A DNA stretch of 64,000 nucleotides from JBLNBN01 sp050260015. GTDB lineage: Bacteria > Bacteroidota > Ignavibacteria > Kapaibacteriales > UBA2268. Position numbers and translations under genes: made by a program. The stretch spans positions 82,032-146,031 of the forward strand of contig JBLNBN010000029.1 of assembly GCA_050260015.1 (NCBI GenBank). The letters run 5' to 3'. The stretch's first letter is position 1, and each line of letters starts with the position of its first letter. Below are positions 7,620 through 16,066 of this stretch, piece by piece. The notes under the pieces were generated by a model. It did not search any database and had not been told where the DNA came from. It saw only the letters and a program-made list of their open reading frames with translations.

Positions 7620-8783
7620 ATGTACGATTTCGAGTTTAGCGAGGAACAGCGCGCTTTTGTGGATTTGGCTGCAAAGTTTTCGAGGGAGGAGATTGCCCCT
7701 ACTGCGCTTATGCGCGATAAGAACAGTGAATTCCCGGGCGAGATCTTACGTAAGATGGGTGAATTGGGCTTTCTTGGGATGACGGTCTCCCCCGATTGGG
7801 GCGGCGTCGGGATGGATTACGTCTCCTACGTGGGCGCAATGGAGGAAATTTCCAAGGCGGACTCCGCGCTGGGAATTATCCTCTCCGTTCAGAATTCGCT
7901 CGTCGATTGGATACTCGAATCGTACGGCTCCGACGAGCAGCGCGAAAAGTACTTGCGACCGCTCGCCGAGGGGAGAAAATTGGGCGCCTACTGCCTGAGC
8001 GAGCCCGACGCCGGTTCGGACGCCCGCAAGCTCCGCACGGAGGCGAAAAAGGTAGACGGCGGTTGGCTATTGAACGGGATGAAGAATTGGGTCTCCAGCG
8101 GGAATAACGCGGATACTTACATCATATTCGCGCAAAGCGATCCGTCGCTCGAGCACCGAGGCATCTGCTGCTTCGTCGTCGAGCGGGGCTCCGAAGGCCT
8201 GGAGCCGGGTCCCCCGGAGGATAAATTGGGAATGCGCTCCTCGGACACGTGCGCGCTCTCGCTTTCGGACGTCTTCGTTCCCGAGGAAAACTTAATAGGC
8301 GAGCGCGGAGGCGGGTTCTATATCGCAATGAAGGCCTTGAACGGCGGCAGGATCGGCATCGCTTCGCAATCTTTAGGCATAGCGCAGGCGGCGCTCGAAG
8401 CGTCCGTGCGCTATGCGCGCAAACGCGTGGCTATGGGCAAGCCGATTTCCGAGCATCAGCTAATTCAAGCCAAAATCGCGCAGATGTCTATGAGAATTGA
8501 CGCCGCTCGCTTGCTTACTCTAAAAGCCGCCTGGCTCCGCGATAGGAAGCAAAAGCACATCAGGGAAGCTTCGCACGCCAAGCTCTTCGCCTCGGCTACC
8601 GCGTTCGATTGCGCGCGCGAAGCGATCCAGATTCACGGCGGATACGGCTACGTGCGCGAGTACGGGGTGGAGAAGCTATTGCGCGACTCTAAGGTCACGG
8701 AAATTTATGAAGGCACGAGCGAGATACAGCAGCTCGTTATCGCCCGCGACGTTATAAATAACGATTACTTAGAGGAAATATAA
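7620..8783 (+). CDS. Acyl-CoA dehydrogenase (short/medium-chain type)
   Basis: A 387-residue FAD enzyme that oxidises acyl-CoA to enoyl-CoA, passing electrons to ETF. All three domains are present: the helical N-domain (YDFEFSEEQRAF), the middle beta domain with signature YCLSEPDAGSDA near residue 123, and the C-terminal helical domain with QIHGGYGYVREYGVEKLLRD followed by the catalytic glutamate in IYEGTSEIQ. Size and the EGTSE glutamate position are those of butyryl-CoA or short-chain enzymes rather than isovaleryl-CoA dehydrogenase. No etfAB or other beta-oxidation gene is adjacent, so the exact substrate is open. Confidence 0.92.
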   Translation: MYDFEFSEEQRAFVDLAAKFSREEIAPTALMRDKNSEFPGEILRKMGELGFLGMTVSPDWGGVGMDYVSYVGAMEEISKADSALGIILSVQNSLVDWILESYGSDEQREKYLRPLAEGRKLGAYCLSEPDAGSDARKLRTEAKKVDGGWLLNGMKNWVSSGNNADTYIIFAQSDPSLEHRGICCFVVERGSEGLEPGPPEDKLGMRSSDTCALSLSDVFVPEENLIGERGGGFYIAMKALNGGRIGIASQSLGIAQAALEASVRYARKRVAMGKPISEHQLIQAKIAQMSMRIDAARLLTLKAAWLRDRKQKHIREASHAKLFASATAFDCAREAIQIHGGYGYVREYGVEKLLRDSKVTEIYEGTSEIQQLVIARDVINNDYLEEI

Positions 8784-8809
8784 AAACGTTTCTGGCGCGG
8801 CGACGTTTT
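8783..8809. terminator. Weak convergent hairpin
   Basis: AAAACGT (8783-8789) pairs with ACGTTTT (8803-8809) across a 13-base GC-rich loop, between the converging acyl-CoA dehydrogenase and ABC ATPase genes. It overlaps both stop codons and is short, so it is only a possible terminator. Confidence 0.3.
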
Positions 8810-9584
8810 AATCTTTCTCATAGCGCTCGAGGAATTCCTTTACGTGGGGATTGTCGCTCGCGCGGAGCGCCTCCGCCGTCCCCTGGAACGTCACTTTCCC
8901 GTCGTGGAGCATCGCTACGTTGTGCGCTATTCGGAAGACGGAGAACATATCGTGGGTGATTACTATCGATGTCACGTTTAACCTCTCGGCGAGATCGCCG
9001 ATTAGGTTGTCTATTTGCTCGCTGGTCACCGGGTCCAGCCCCGTCGTCGGCTCGTCGTAGAGTATGTACTTAGGGCTGCCGACGAGCGCGCGGGCGACGC
9101 CTACGCGCTTTTTCATGCCTCCCGAAAGGTCGGCCGGCTTCTTGTCCCGGAGTATTTCCCATTCGCGCTCGAACCTTTCGTCGCCGCGCTTCGGCACGGG
9201 CAAAAGCCCGACCGCGCTAAGGACGTAAATTGCTTCCTTCTCGAGAGCTTCCTCGTCGTGCTCCCCGTGCTCGAAAAGGCCGAGTACGACGTTTTCATAG
9301 ACCGTTAAGGAGTCGAACAGCGCCGCTCCCTGGAATACGAACCCGATCTTACGACGAAATTCGAAAAGTTGCGCCCGCTCCATAGAGCTAACCTCGACGC
9401 CGTCGACGAAAACCGATCCGGCGTCCGGCTCGAGCAATCCAACTATATGCTTTAGGAGCACGCTCTTGCCGCTGCCGCTCTTGCCGATTATGCAAATCGT
9501 TTTCCCGTCGGGTATATCCACGGAAACCCCGTCGAGCACTTTCTTCGAACCGAAGGATTTATATAAGTTGTTTATCTCTATCAA
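8808..9584 (-). CDS. ABC transporter ATPase, MlaF-like
   Basis: A 258-residue ATPase of the MlaF/Ttg2A group, which powers phospholipid or hydrophobic-compound traffic between the membranes with an MlaE permease and an MCE protein. Walker A is GKSGSGKS near residue 34, the Q-loop is FVFQGAALFDSLTVYENV, the signature is LSGGMKKRVGVARAL, Walker B YILYDEPTTGLDP and the H-loop VITHD. The FQ.AALFDSLTVYENV and SGGMKKR sequences favour the MlaF group. Between Q-loop and signature there is an extra charged stretch of about 20 residues (PVPKRGDERFEREWEILRDK). No MlaE or MCE gene is adjacent, so partners must be elsewhere. Confidence 0.85.
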   Translation of the reverse strand: MIEINNLYKSFGSKKVLDGVSVDIPDGKTICIIGKSGSGKSVLLKHIVGLLEPDAGSVFVDGVEVSSMERAQLFEFRRKIGFVFQGAALFDSLTVYENVVLGLFEHGEHDEEALEKEAIYVLSAVGLLPVPKRGDERFEREWEILRDKKPADLSGGMKKRVGVARALVGSPKYILYDEPTTGLDPVTSEQIDNLIGDLAERLNVTSIVITHDMFSVFRIAHNVAMLHDGKVTFQGTAEALRASDNPHVKEFLERYEKD

Positions 9585-9665
9585 ATTATCGCTCCGTGTT
9601 AACTACCTTTGAATGGGAAATATGAAATTTGATGCGTAAGCTCTTGTAAATAGAAGGGTTTGCTG

Positions 9666-9687
9666 CTCAGAGCGAAGCGAAGAGTCC
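9666..9687. repeat. Left arm of inverted repeat around the GIY-YIG gene
   Basis: All 22 bases (CTCAGA, GCGAAGCGA, AGAGTCC) match the reverse complement of the right arm at 10001-10028, which has two extra triplets (CGA and GGA) at the joints. The GIY-YIG coding region lies wholly between the arms. Confidence 0.75.
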
Positions 9688-9699
9688 ATAAACCATTCT

Positions 9700-9731
9700 T
9701 CGCTTAAGTCCTTCCATTCGGGATTAAGCGA
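9700..9731. repeat. Hairpin downstream of the GIY-YIG gene
   Basis: TCGCTTAA (9700-9707) pairs with TTAAGCGA (9724-9731), and TCC with GGA inside it after a one-base bulge. It lies between the stop codon of the GIY-YIG gene and the left outer repeat arm, so it may be part of the repeat unit or a terminator. Confidence 0.5.
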
Positions 9732-9741
9732 CTCGATTAAT

Positions 9742-9975
9742 TCAATTTTTTTTATTCCTGCTCCATCCCTTAATCCGCTTTTCTCTTTCTATTGCGTTGC
9801 AGATGTCGTTAGTAACTTCGAAATAAACTAATAAACGGATAGAATATCGAGCTGTAAAACCCAAGAACGTATGATGCTTGTGTTGATATACTCTTTTTAA
9901 AAGATTAGAAGTTACGCCTGTATAAAGCGTTCCTCGCTTTTTTGAAGCCATTATGTAGACGTAATAATCTTTCAT
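9742..9975 (-). CDS. Small GIY-YIG nuclease-domain protein
   Basis: A 77-residue single-domain GIY-YIG protein of the UPF0213/YhbQ kind. YYVYIMASKK at the start and TLYTGVTSNLLKRVYQH give the GIY and YIG strands and the conserved arginine; the glutamate of the AIEREKRIKGW helix is the metal ligand expected of the nuclease fold. I start it at the ATG at 9975 (MKDYYVYIM) because family members begin there; a longer frame to 10050 only reads through the flanking repeat arm. Catalytic residues look intact. Biological role of these small proteins is poorly known; the flanking inverted repeats suggest a mobile or repeat-associated gene. Confidence 0.85.
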   Translation of the reverse strand: MKDYYVYIMASKKRGTLYTGVTSNLLKRVYQHKHHTFLGFTARYSIRLLVYFEVTNDICNAIEREKRIKGWSRNKKN

Positions 9976-10000
9976 ATCGGCTAATCTACAAAAATTCTTT

Positions 10001-10028
10001 GGACTCTTCCTCGCTTCGCTCGTCTGAG
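10001..10028. repeat. Right arm of inverted repeat around the GIY-YIG gene
   Basis: Reverse complement of the left arm at 9666-9687 with two inserted triplets. The sequence TCGCTTCGCTC in its centre is of the kind seen in intergenic palindromic repeats of Bacteroidota genomes. Confidence 0.75.
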
Positions 10029-10097
10029 TGACAACGCTTTCTATTTTCAAGCGCTTAGCTCGTTATGCCGGAGAATTAATCAACAAAGAAAGTCCTG

Positions 10098-11231
10098 TCA
10101 TCGGGCTTTTATTGTTGAATAAAGCTTTTCAATTGTTTTCGCCAGGCTCTCCCAACTGGCCAGCCGTTTGTAATTCGCCACGTTTTCCGAGAGCTTTGCG
10201 GCAAGGTTTTCATCGAAGTATTTCTTTACGGCGGCGGCGTAGACGGCCGGGTCGGCCTTGGCGGCGAGCAGCCCGGAACCGTAGGGTTCTATCATTTCCC
10301 TCAAGCCCCCGACGTCCGTCGCGATAACGGGCAGGTCGAATTGATAGGAAATGCCCACTATGCCGCTCTGCGTCGCGCTTTTGTACGGGAGCGCGCAGAC
10401 GTCCGCCGCGGAAAAGTAAAGCGCGGCGTCGGCGTCCGGCACGTAGCCAACTTTCAGGCAAATCCGATCCCGTAGATTTAACCGGTCTATTTGCTTATCG
10501 TATTCGTCGAAGCTTCCGTAGTTCTCCCCGGCGACAATAACGTAATATTCCTCGGGCAGGAGGGCGAGCGCGTCCAGCAGAACGTCCAATCCCTTGTAGC
10601 CGCGGATAAATCCAAAGAAAAGTAAAACCTTTTTAACGATAGGAATATTTAAATTTTTACGCGCTTCCTCGCGGGACATTTTTTGACCGAAGTGGCTGTA
10701 AAGCGGGTGGATATGCCGCTCGAACCGGGCGCCGGGGGCGAGCGAAAGCAGATCGCGCTCCACGGCGTCGCTCATTACGATCGAAGCGTCGCAGGAACGC
10801 AGGAAATAGCGCGTTAAAGCCAGGTCGCCCGGGCGACGCTCGTGGGGTATCACGTTGTCCAGTATGGATATATGCTTAGCGCCGCGCTTGCGGACAAGCC
10901 GCGCGACCTTGCCGAGCGACGGCGCGAAAAACGGCATCCAGAATTTTGTCAGCAGGAGGTCCGGAGCGAATTTGTTGATCTTTGCGGCAGTTCTATAATA
11001 GCTTAGCGGATTTACCGTGTCGAGCGTTCGCTCGGCCGGGATCCGATCGGTAGCCGTATCGTCGTCGCCGACATACTGGCTTTTGCCTGGGAAGAGCGCG
11101 TCGGGGTACTGCCTTGTAAACGTAAAGGCGCGAACGTCGTGCGCGAGTTCGAATTCGCGGTAGAGAGCCGCGTTAAACTGCGCGATCCCGCCGCGATAGG
11201 GGTAAAAGGTAGAAAGAATTGCGATTTTCAT
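10098..11231 (-). CDS. Glycosyltransferase family 4 (GT-B)
   Basis: A 377-residue GT-B glycosyltransferase. The N-terminal acceptor domain begins ILSTFYPYRGGIAQFNAALY, a typical GT4 glycine loop; the donor domain carries VLLFFGFIRGYKGLDVLLDAL near residue 205, and LPYKSATQSGIVGISYQFDLPVI ending in TDVGGLREMI, the E-X7-E-like region that binds the nucleotide sugar. No membrane segments. It lies 5 bases downstream of the ferritin-like gene on the same strand and is divergent from the flippase and UDP-galactopyranose mutase genes, which suggests a part in the same surface polysaccharide. Donor and acceptor are unknown. Confidence 0.85.
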   Translation of the reverse strand: MKIAILSTFYPYRGGIAQFNAALYREFELAHDVRAFTFTRQYPDALFPGKSQYVGDDDTATDRIPAERTLDTVNPLSYYRTAAKINKFAPDLLLTKFWMPFFAPSLGKVARLVRKRGAKHISILDNVIPHERRPGDLALTRYFLRSCDASIVMSDAVERDLLSLAPGARFERHIHPLYSHFGQKMSREEARKNLNIPIVKKVLLFFGFIRGYKGLDVLLDALALLPEEYYVIVAGENYGSFDEYDKQIDRLNLRDRICLKVGYVPDADAALYFSAADVCALPYKSATQSGIVGISYQFDLPVIATDVGGLREMIEPYGSGLLAAKADPAVYAAAVKKYFDENLAAKLSENVANYKRLASWESLAKTIEKLYSTIKAR

Positions 11232-11236
11232 GATTG

Positions 11237-11686
11237 TTAATTCTCGCGAAAAGCTTCCTTTTCGTACATTTCTTCCAACATTTCCTTATGGCGCGCTTCC
11301 TCGCGCGCTAACCGCTCAAAAACTTCCTTTGCATAGCCGTCGGGAACTTCCGCCGCGAGCGCTTTATATAGCTTGTGCGAGGCTTCTTCGTTCTTCATAG
11401 CCGTAACGACGACGTCCTGGTAGCCGGAGTCGGCCGTAAGCTCGGGCGGCTCCATGTAGTCCGAAAGCTTTAAGTCGAGCGCCTCGGGAGCGAATTCCTT
11501 AACGGCATCGGGGGTAAAGCCTCTTAGAGTTTCGGCGTGCTCCAGTTCCATTTCCTCGAGCTCCGCTAAAAAAACTCTGCTGGCCGGCTGAACGGCTCTT
11601 TCTTTTAGCGCGCCGTAGAGTGCGGCGGCTTCGAGCTCGCGCGTAATCGCAAATTGGACGACCTCGGTAAAAGTTATAGGAATCAT
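11237..11686 (-). CDS. Rubrerythrin-like diiron ferritin-fold protein
   Basis: A 149-residue four-helix protein with two half-motifs of a diiron site: Glu near residue 17-19 (ITRELEAAALY) with E47-L-E-H50, and Glu100/101 (MKNEEASH) with E130-A-R-H133. This is the erythrin domain pattern; the C-terminal rubredoxin domain of classical rubrerythrin is absent. Related proteins reduce peroxide or handle iron in anaerobes. It is the first gene of a probable two-gene transcript with the glycosyltransferase, an unexpected pairing that may be only positional. Peroxidase activity would need a separate electron donor. Confidence 0.8.
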   Translation of the reverse strand: MIPITFTEVVQFAITRELEAAALYGALKERAVQPASRVFLAELEEMELEHAETLRGFTPDAVKEFAPEALDLKLSDYMEPPELTADSGYQDVVVTAMKNEEASHKLYKALAAEVPDGYAKEVFERLAREEARHKEMLEEMYEKEAFREN

Positions 11687-11899
11687 TTTTCTACTCCATT
11701 GATTTTGATCTTAATTAATAATCAATTTTATTGATGAAAAACGCGTCGCCGCCTGCTAGTCGGTATTTGGTTATAGTTGTTTGCCAATAGATAAAGATTA
11801 AGGACGTTGCCTGCGGCATTGAAATTTTAAACCGATTTAAACTAAAAATTGTAATTTGCGTATTCTTATTTTATTTTTTTGCATTATTACTGCTGTTAA

Positions 11900-13345
11900 A
11901 TGGATCCTATAGCTTCCGAGCTTGAAGCGAACAGGGGAGGGCGCCTCCTGAAAAATATTGCCTCGCTTGCCGTTTCCGAACTGGCGGGCAAAGGCCTTGC
12001 GATGATCTACACAATCTGGCTCGCTCGCTCGCTCGGCCCGGAGGGGTACGGCATTTTTAAATGGTCTATGGTCTTTTCCGGTTATTTCGTGCTTTTTACC
12101 GTTATCGGGCTTGAAGTGTTTTCAATTCGGGAGATCTCTCGCGATAAGTCCAAGATGGAAAAGTACGTTAATAATATAACTGCAATTAAATTAGCTATAG
12201 GAACGGGGCTTTTTATCGTTTACGCGGCGATCGTTTTATTCTTCCTCGACGCGATCAGGAACGAACCCGCCACCTGGCGAACGATTATTATCGCGTTGGT
12301 GGCCGGGAGCCAAATCTTTACCGTCGGCTCCCAGATCATTTGGGTCTTCCAGGGGATCGAACGGATGGAGCTTCTTGCGCTTCGAAGCGTAATTACGGCC
12401 GGGGGAAATCTCGCCGGGGTCGCCATTTTTGTGCGGTCGCCCGAAGACGCGCTCGCTGCGATGGTGATCATCGCCCTGTCTTTGTTAATTAATAACGTTT
12501 GGGTGGCATATTACTATATCAAGAAATTTCACCCCATAAAGCTGGAGTTCGATAAAGCGTTTTGGAAAAAGACGTTGATCAGTTCCGCCCCGCTCGGTAT
12601 TGGATTCTTAATTATTACGTTTTACAACACCATCGACGTGTTCATGCTCGGTATGCTACGCAGCGACGCCGATACGGGGATTTACTCGGCGGCTCATAGC
12701 ATTATGACTATGACGCTACTCTTCTCGAGCATACTTCAAGGGGCGTTTTTCCCAGTGTTTTCCCGGGTGGAGAAGAGCGAACGCGACCTAACGATGAGTA
12801 AGTACTCTCTTTTAACCCAGCTCGTCGGGGCCTTTCTTGCGGCGTTTATGTTCGTGTACGCCCCGTCGATTACGTTTGCTCTTGGCTCGAAGTACGCTAA
12901 TTCGGCGTATGCGCTGCGAATATTATCCGCAACTATATTTTTCGTATATCTCACGATAACGTATTATTGCCCGCTTGTCGCCTGGGGGCACGAGAAGAAA
13001 ATACTTCCCGGGAACGTCGCCGGGTTAATAATGAATATTTGCTTGAATATATATTTCATCCCCCGGTACGGAGCCTATGGCGCCGCTTATTCGACGATTT
13101 TCAGCGAGCTGGCTGTGCTGGCGTACTTCAGCGTAATATTTTACAAGGTCGCCGGGAAGCTCTATTTAAAGGAAACGTTATTGCCGCTGGCGATCGCTAT
13201 AGTAGCCTGCCTGCCGGGTCTTTACTTTGAAGGCAGCCCGTGGTCGTTCGCCGTTATGCCGCTCTCCGCAGGGCTTTTTGTTGGGATTGTATTAATTTCA
13301 AAAGTTGTCGACTTGAACGACGTTAAAAGGTATCTGAAGAAATGA
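11900..13345 (+). CDS. Polysaccharide flippase (Wzx/MATE-like)
   Basis: A 481-residue integral membrane protein with about 12-14 hydrophobic helices, of the oligosaccharide flippase family that moves undecaprenyl-linked glycan units across the inner membrane. The N-terminal segment GRLLKNIASLAVSELAGKGL and the following SLGPEGYGIFKWS (A/S-R-x-L-G-P-E-x-Y-G) are typical of the family; charged residues cluster in the loops. It overlaps the next gene, UDP-galactopyranose mutase, by 4 bases (ATGA), so they are translationally coupled and probably serve the same glycan. A near-match to a TAnnTTTG element (TAATTTG) is seen about 50 bases upstream. Confidence 0.88.
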   Translation: MDPIASELEANRGGRLLKNIASLAVSELAGKGLAMIYTIWLARSLGPEGYGIFKWSMVFSGYFVLFTVIGLEVFSIREISRDKSKMEKYVNNITAIKLAIGTGLFIVYAAIVLFFLDAIRNEPATWRTIIIALVAGSQIFTVGSQIIWVFQGIERMELLALRSVITAGGNLAGVAIFVRSPEDALAAMVIIALSLLINNVWVAYYYIKKFHPIKLEFDKAFWKKTLISSAPLGIGFLIITFYNTIDVFMLGMLRSDADTGIYSAAHSIMTMTLLFSSILQGAFFPVFSRVEKSERDLTMSKYSLLTQLVGAFLAAFMFVYAPSITFALGSKYANSAYALRILSATIFFVYLTITYYCPLVAWGHEKKILPGNVAGLIMNICLNIYFIPRYGAYGAAYSTIFSELAVLAYFSVIFYKVAGKLYLKETLLPLAIAIVACLPGLYFEGSPWSFAVMPLSAGLFVGIVLISKVVDLNDVKRYLKK

Positions 13346-14466
13346 GCGCAGACTATTTAATAGTAGGGGCCGGGTTCGCCGGCTGCATCCTGGCGGAAAG
13401 GCTTGCTTCCGAACTTGGGAAAAAAGTAATAATCGTCGATAAGCGGGACCACGTCGGCGGCAATTGCTACGACTACCCCTCCGAGGAAGGCATACTGATA
13501 CACAAGTACGGGCCTCACGTCTTCCATACCAATTCAGAAAAGACGCGGCTCTACCTGAGTCGATTTACCGATTGGACGGCGTACGAGCATAGGGTCCTGG
13601 CCGAAATCGACGGCATGCGCGTACCCGTGCCATTTAATTTCAATTCGCTGGAAGCGCTTTTCCCGGAGGCGCGGGCGAAGGAACTCGAGCGCGAATTGCT
13701 TGGGCTCTACGGCGAAGGACTGAAAGTTCCTATCCTGAAGCTACGGGCGTCCGATAGCGGGGCGGTGCGCGAGCTCGCCGAGTACGTCTATGAGAAAGTG
13801 TTTCTTGGGTATACGTTAAAGCAGTGGGGGATGTCCCCCGAGGAATTGGACAGCTCCGTAACGTCGCGCGTGCCCGTGCTCATAGGCCGCGACGACAGGT
13901 ATTTCCAGGATTCCTTCCAGGCGATGCCTTCGGAGGGCTACGCGAAGCTATTCGAAAGATTAATAAATCATCCGAATATCGAGCTTCGGCTCTCGACCGA
14001 CTTCTTCCGGGACCCGATGCCCTCGGCGGACAAATTGATCTTTACCGGCGCGCTCGACGAATACTTCGGCTACAAGCGCGGGGCCCTGCCCTACCGGAGC
14101 CTCAATTTTGTGATAAATAAATTTGAAACTGAGCGTTACCAGGAAGTCGCGCAATTGAACTATCCGAACGCTCACGCCTACACTCGCACGACCGAGTTCA
14201 AACATTTTCTTAATCAAAAGTGCGCCTCGACGCAGGTGACGTTCGAGTACCCTACCGGGCATGTCCGCGGCGAGACGGAGCCCTACTACCCAATTCCCTT
14301 CGAGGAGAGCGCGCGGCTGGCGGAGCTCTACCGCAAGGACGCCGAACTGCTTTCCCCCGGGGTTCGCTTTATAGGCAGGCTCGCCGAGTACCGATACTAC
14401 AATATGGACCAGATAATCGGGGTGGCGCTCTTAACTTTTGAAAAAATTGCTCGGAATAAAGAGTAA
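13342..14466 (+). CDS. glf: UDP-galactopyranose mutase
   Basis: A 374-residue FAD enzyme that converts UDP-galactopyranose to UDP-galactofuranose, the precursor of galactofuranose in surface glycans. The Rossmann GAGFAGCILAERLA motif begins at residue 8, DKRDHVGGNCYD at 33 and the YGPHVFHTNSEK segment near 56. Later, LGYTLKQWG and DSFQAMPSEGYAKLFERLI match the active-site region, and the C-terminus has TFEYPT, GETEPYYPIP and GRLAEYRYYNMDQIIG. It overlaps the flippase gene by 4 bases. Assignment is firm; it implies that the polysaccharide made here contains galactofuranose. Confidence 0.95.
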   Translation: MSADYLIVGAGFAGCILAERLASELGKKVIIVDKRDHVGGNCYDYPSEEGILIHKYGPHVFHTNSEKTRLYLSRFTDWTAYEHRVLAEIDGMRVPVPFNFNSLEALFPEARAKELERELLGLYGEGLKVPILKLRASDSGAVRELAEYVYEKVFLGYTLKQWGMSPEELDSSVTSRVPVLIGRDDRYFQDSFQAMPSEGYAKLFERLINHPNIELRLSTDFFRDPMPSADKLIFTGALDEYFGYKRGALPYRSLNFVINKFETERYQEVAQLNYPNAHAYTRTTEFKHFLNQKCASTQVTFEYPTGHVRGETEPYYPIPFEESARLAELYRKDAELLSPGVRFIGRLAEYRYYNMDQIIGVALLTFEKIARNKE

Positions 14467-14581
14467 ACGTTTACTATATTTACGTTTGCGCCTTCATCTT
14501 TCTGAATTTTTCCGTAATTTAAGGTTTCATTAAATTCAATAACGATACGCACAGTTTTTAACATAAATACCAGGACCCACT

Positions 14582-16066
14582 ATGGACGGTTTTATGCCTC
14601 TAATTATAATTCTGCTCTACTTGGGCGTTTTGACTTTTTATAATTTCCTTCAATCGCGAAAGGTTCAGACGCAGGACGACATGATGGTCGCCGGTCGCAG
14701 CCTGAGCGTGACGAAGATGGTTTTCACGCTGGTTTGCACGTGGATCGGCTCGGGCACGTTTATCGCGGGCGCGGCCTTCGCTTACAAAGCCGGTTGGAGC
14801 TCGCTCTGGATGCCTGCGGGCGCCTGGGTCGGTATCGGCTTAATTTACTTCTTAGCCGGTAAGATACGCACCTTCGGCCAGTACACGATCGGCGACATCC
14901 TGGAAGTTCGTTACGGCAAGCTCGCGCGATTGATCGGCGCGATAACGCTCGTAATCGCCTTCACGACGATCGTCTCCTACCAGTTCCGCGCAGGCGGCTA
15001 TATCTTAAATATTATTACTAACGGCGCGATGAGCGTCGAAACCGGGCAGGCCGTCGCCGCCGGCTTCGTGATCCTTTTCACCGCTCTCGGCGGCATGATC
15101 GCAGTCGCGCATACGGACCTCCCAAACGGTATTATCATCGTGCTTGCGTGCTTGCTTGCCACGCCGTTCGTAGTCGCCGCTTCCGGCGGTTGGGGCGCCC
15201 CCGCTGCCACGTTGCCCGCGGGACACTTCGAGCTCTTCTCCTCGGACTTCGGCCACTATCCGGCTCTGAAAGGATTTTCCTATTTCCTCGCGACGATGCT
15301 TTTACTGCTCGGCGTTCAGAGCATGTACCAGAAATTTTACAGCGCTAAGACCCCCGCCGACGCTAAAAAAGCCGTTATTTGGTGGATCGTCGGCACGGTT
15401 ATCGTCGAAAGCGTCGTTATTATTATCGCCGTCTACGCAACTTCCGTCGTCTGGGGCAATCCCGCCGTTAAGCCGGACGCGATAGTTCTCTACGCGGCAA
15501 GGAATTTAACCCCGGCTCCGGTCGGTCTTCTTCTCCTGGCGGCCGCGGTCGTAGTCGTTATTTCTACGGGTATGAACTACCTGCTCAGCCCGTCGACGAA
15601 TGTTATTCGCGACATTTACCAACGCTTCATTAATCCTGACGCAAGCGCGGAGAAGATGGTCGCCCTTCAAAAGATATTCATCGTCGTTCTCGGCTTCGTG
15701 GCTTTCTTAATGATATTTATACCGACGTACTTTAAGCTGGAGATATCCGTTCTAAGCTACGCTTACTTCGCTTATACGATCTATGGCGTTGCTATCACGC
15801 CTTCGCTCATCGCGGCGTTGGCCTGGAAGCGCGCAACGAAGCAGGGCGGCCTGGCCAGCATCTTTACGGGCGTGATTATGGTGATTATTCTGGATATTAT
15901 TCTGCCGATGGCCGCTCCCGGCGTAATGATCGGCGAAGACCCCTGGGGCATCCCGAGCATTTACCCGGCGCTCCTGGCGTCCGTCGCGGCCCTCGTCTTC
16001 GTGAGCCTCGCCACCCCGGCTCCCACTCGCGAAACCCTGGTTAAACTGTTCCCGGAAACTAAATAG
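14582..16066 (+). CDS. Sodium:solute symporter (SSS family)
   Basis: A 494-residue inner membrane protein with around 13 transmembrane helices. The N-terminal DDMMVAGRSLSVTKMVFTLV and CTWIGSGTFIAGAAFAYKAG sequences match the first helices of the SSS family, whose Na+ site lies between helices 2 and 9; ADAKKAVIWWIVG and MNYLLSPSTNVIRDIYQRFI are typical cytoplasmic loop and helix-9 sequences. The substrate cannot be told from sequence (sugars, amino acids, pantothenate and others are carried by the family). Its stop codon overlaps the GTG of lpxK by one base, so the two are probably co-transcribed. Confidence 0.88.
   Translation: MDGFMPLIIILLYLGVLTFYNFLQSRKVQTQDDMMVAGRSLSVTKMVFTLVCTWIGSGTFIAGAAFAYKAGWSSLWMPAGAWVGIGLIYFLAGKIRTFGQYTIGDILEVRYGKLARLIGAITLVIAFTTIVSYQFRAGGYILNIITNGAMSVETGQAVAAGFVILFTALGGMIAVAHTDLPNGIIIVLACLLATPFVVAASGGWGAPAATLPAGHFELFSSDFGHYPALKGFSYFLATMLLLLGVQSMYQKFYSAKTPADAKKAVIWWIVGTVIVESVVIIIAVYATSVVWGNPAVKPDAIVLYAARNLTPAPVGLLLLAAAVVVVISTGMNYLLSPSTNVIRDIYQRFINPDASAEKMVALQKIFIVVLGFVAFLMIFIPTYFKLEISVLSYAYFAYTIYGVAITPSLIAALAWKRATKQGGLASIFTGVIMVIILDIILPMAAPGVMIGEDPWGIPSIYPALLASVAALVFVSLATPAPTRETLVKLFPETK

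Noticed and set aside
9742..10050. Longer GIY-YIG protein starting at 10050
   Set aside because: The extra 25 residues are encoded by the right repeat arm and have no GIY-YIG match; the ATG at 9975 gives a standard domain start.
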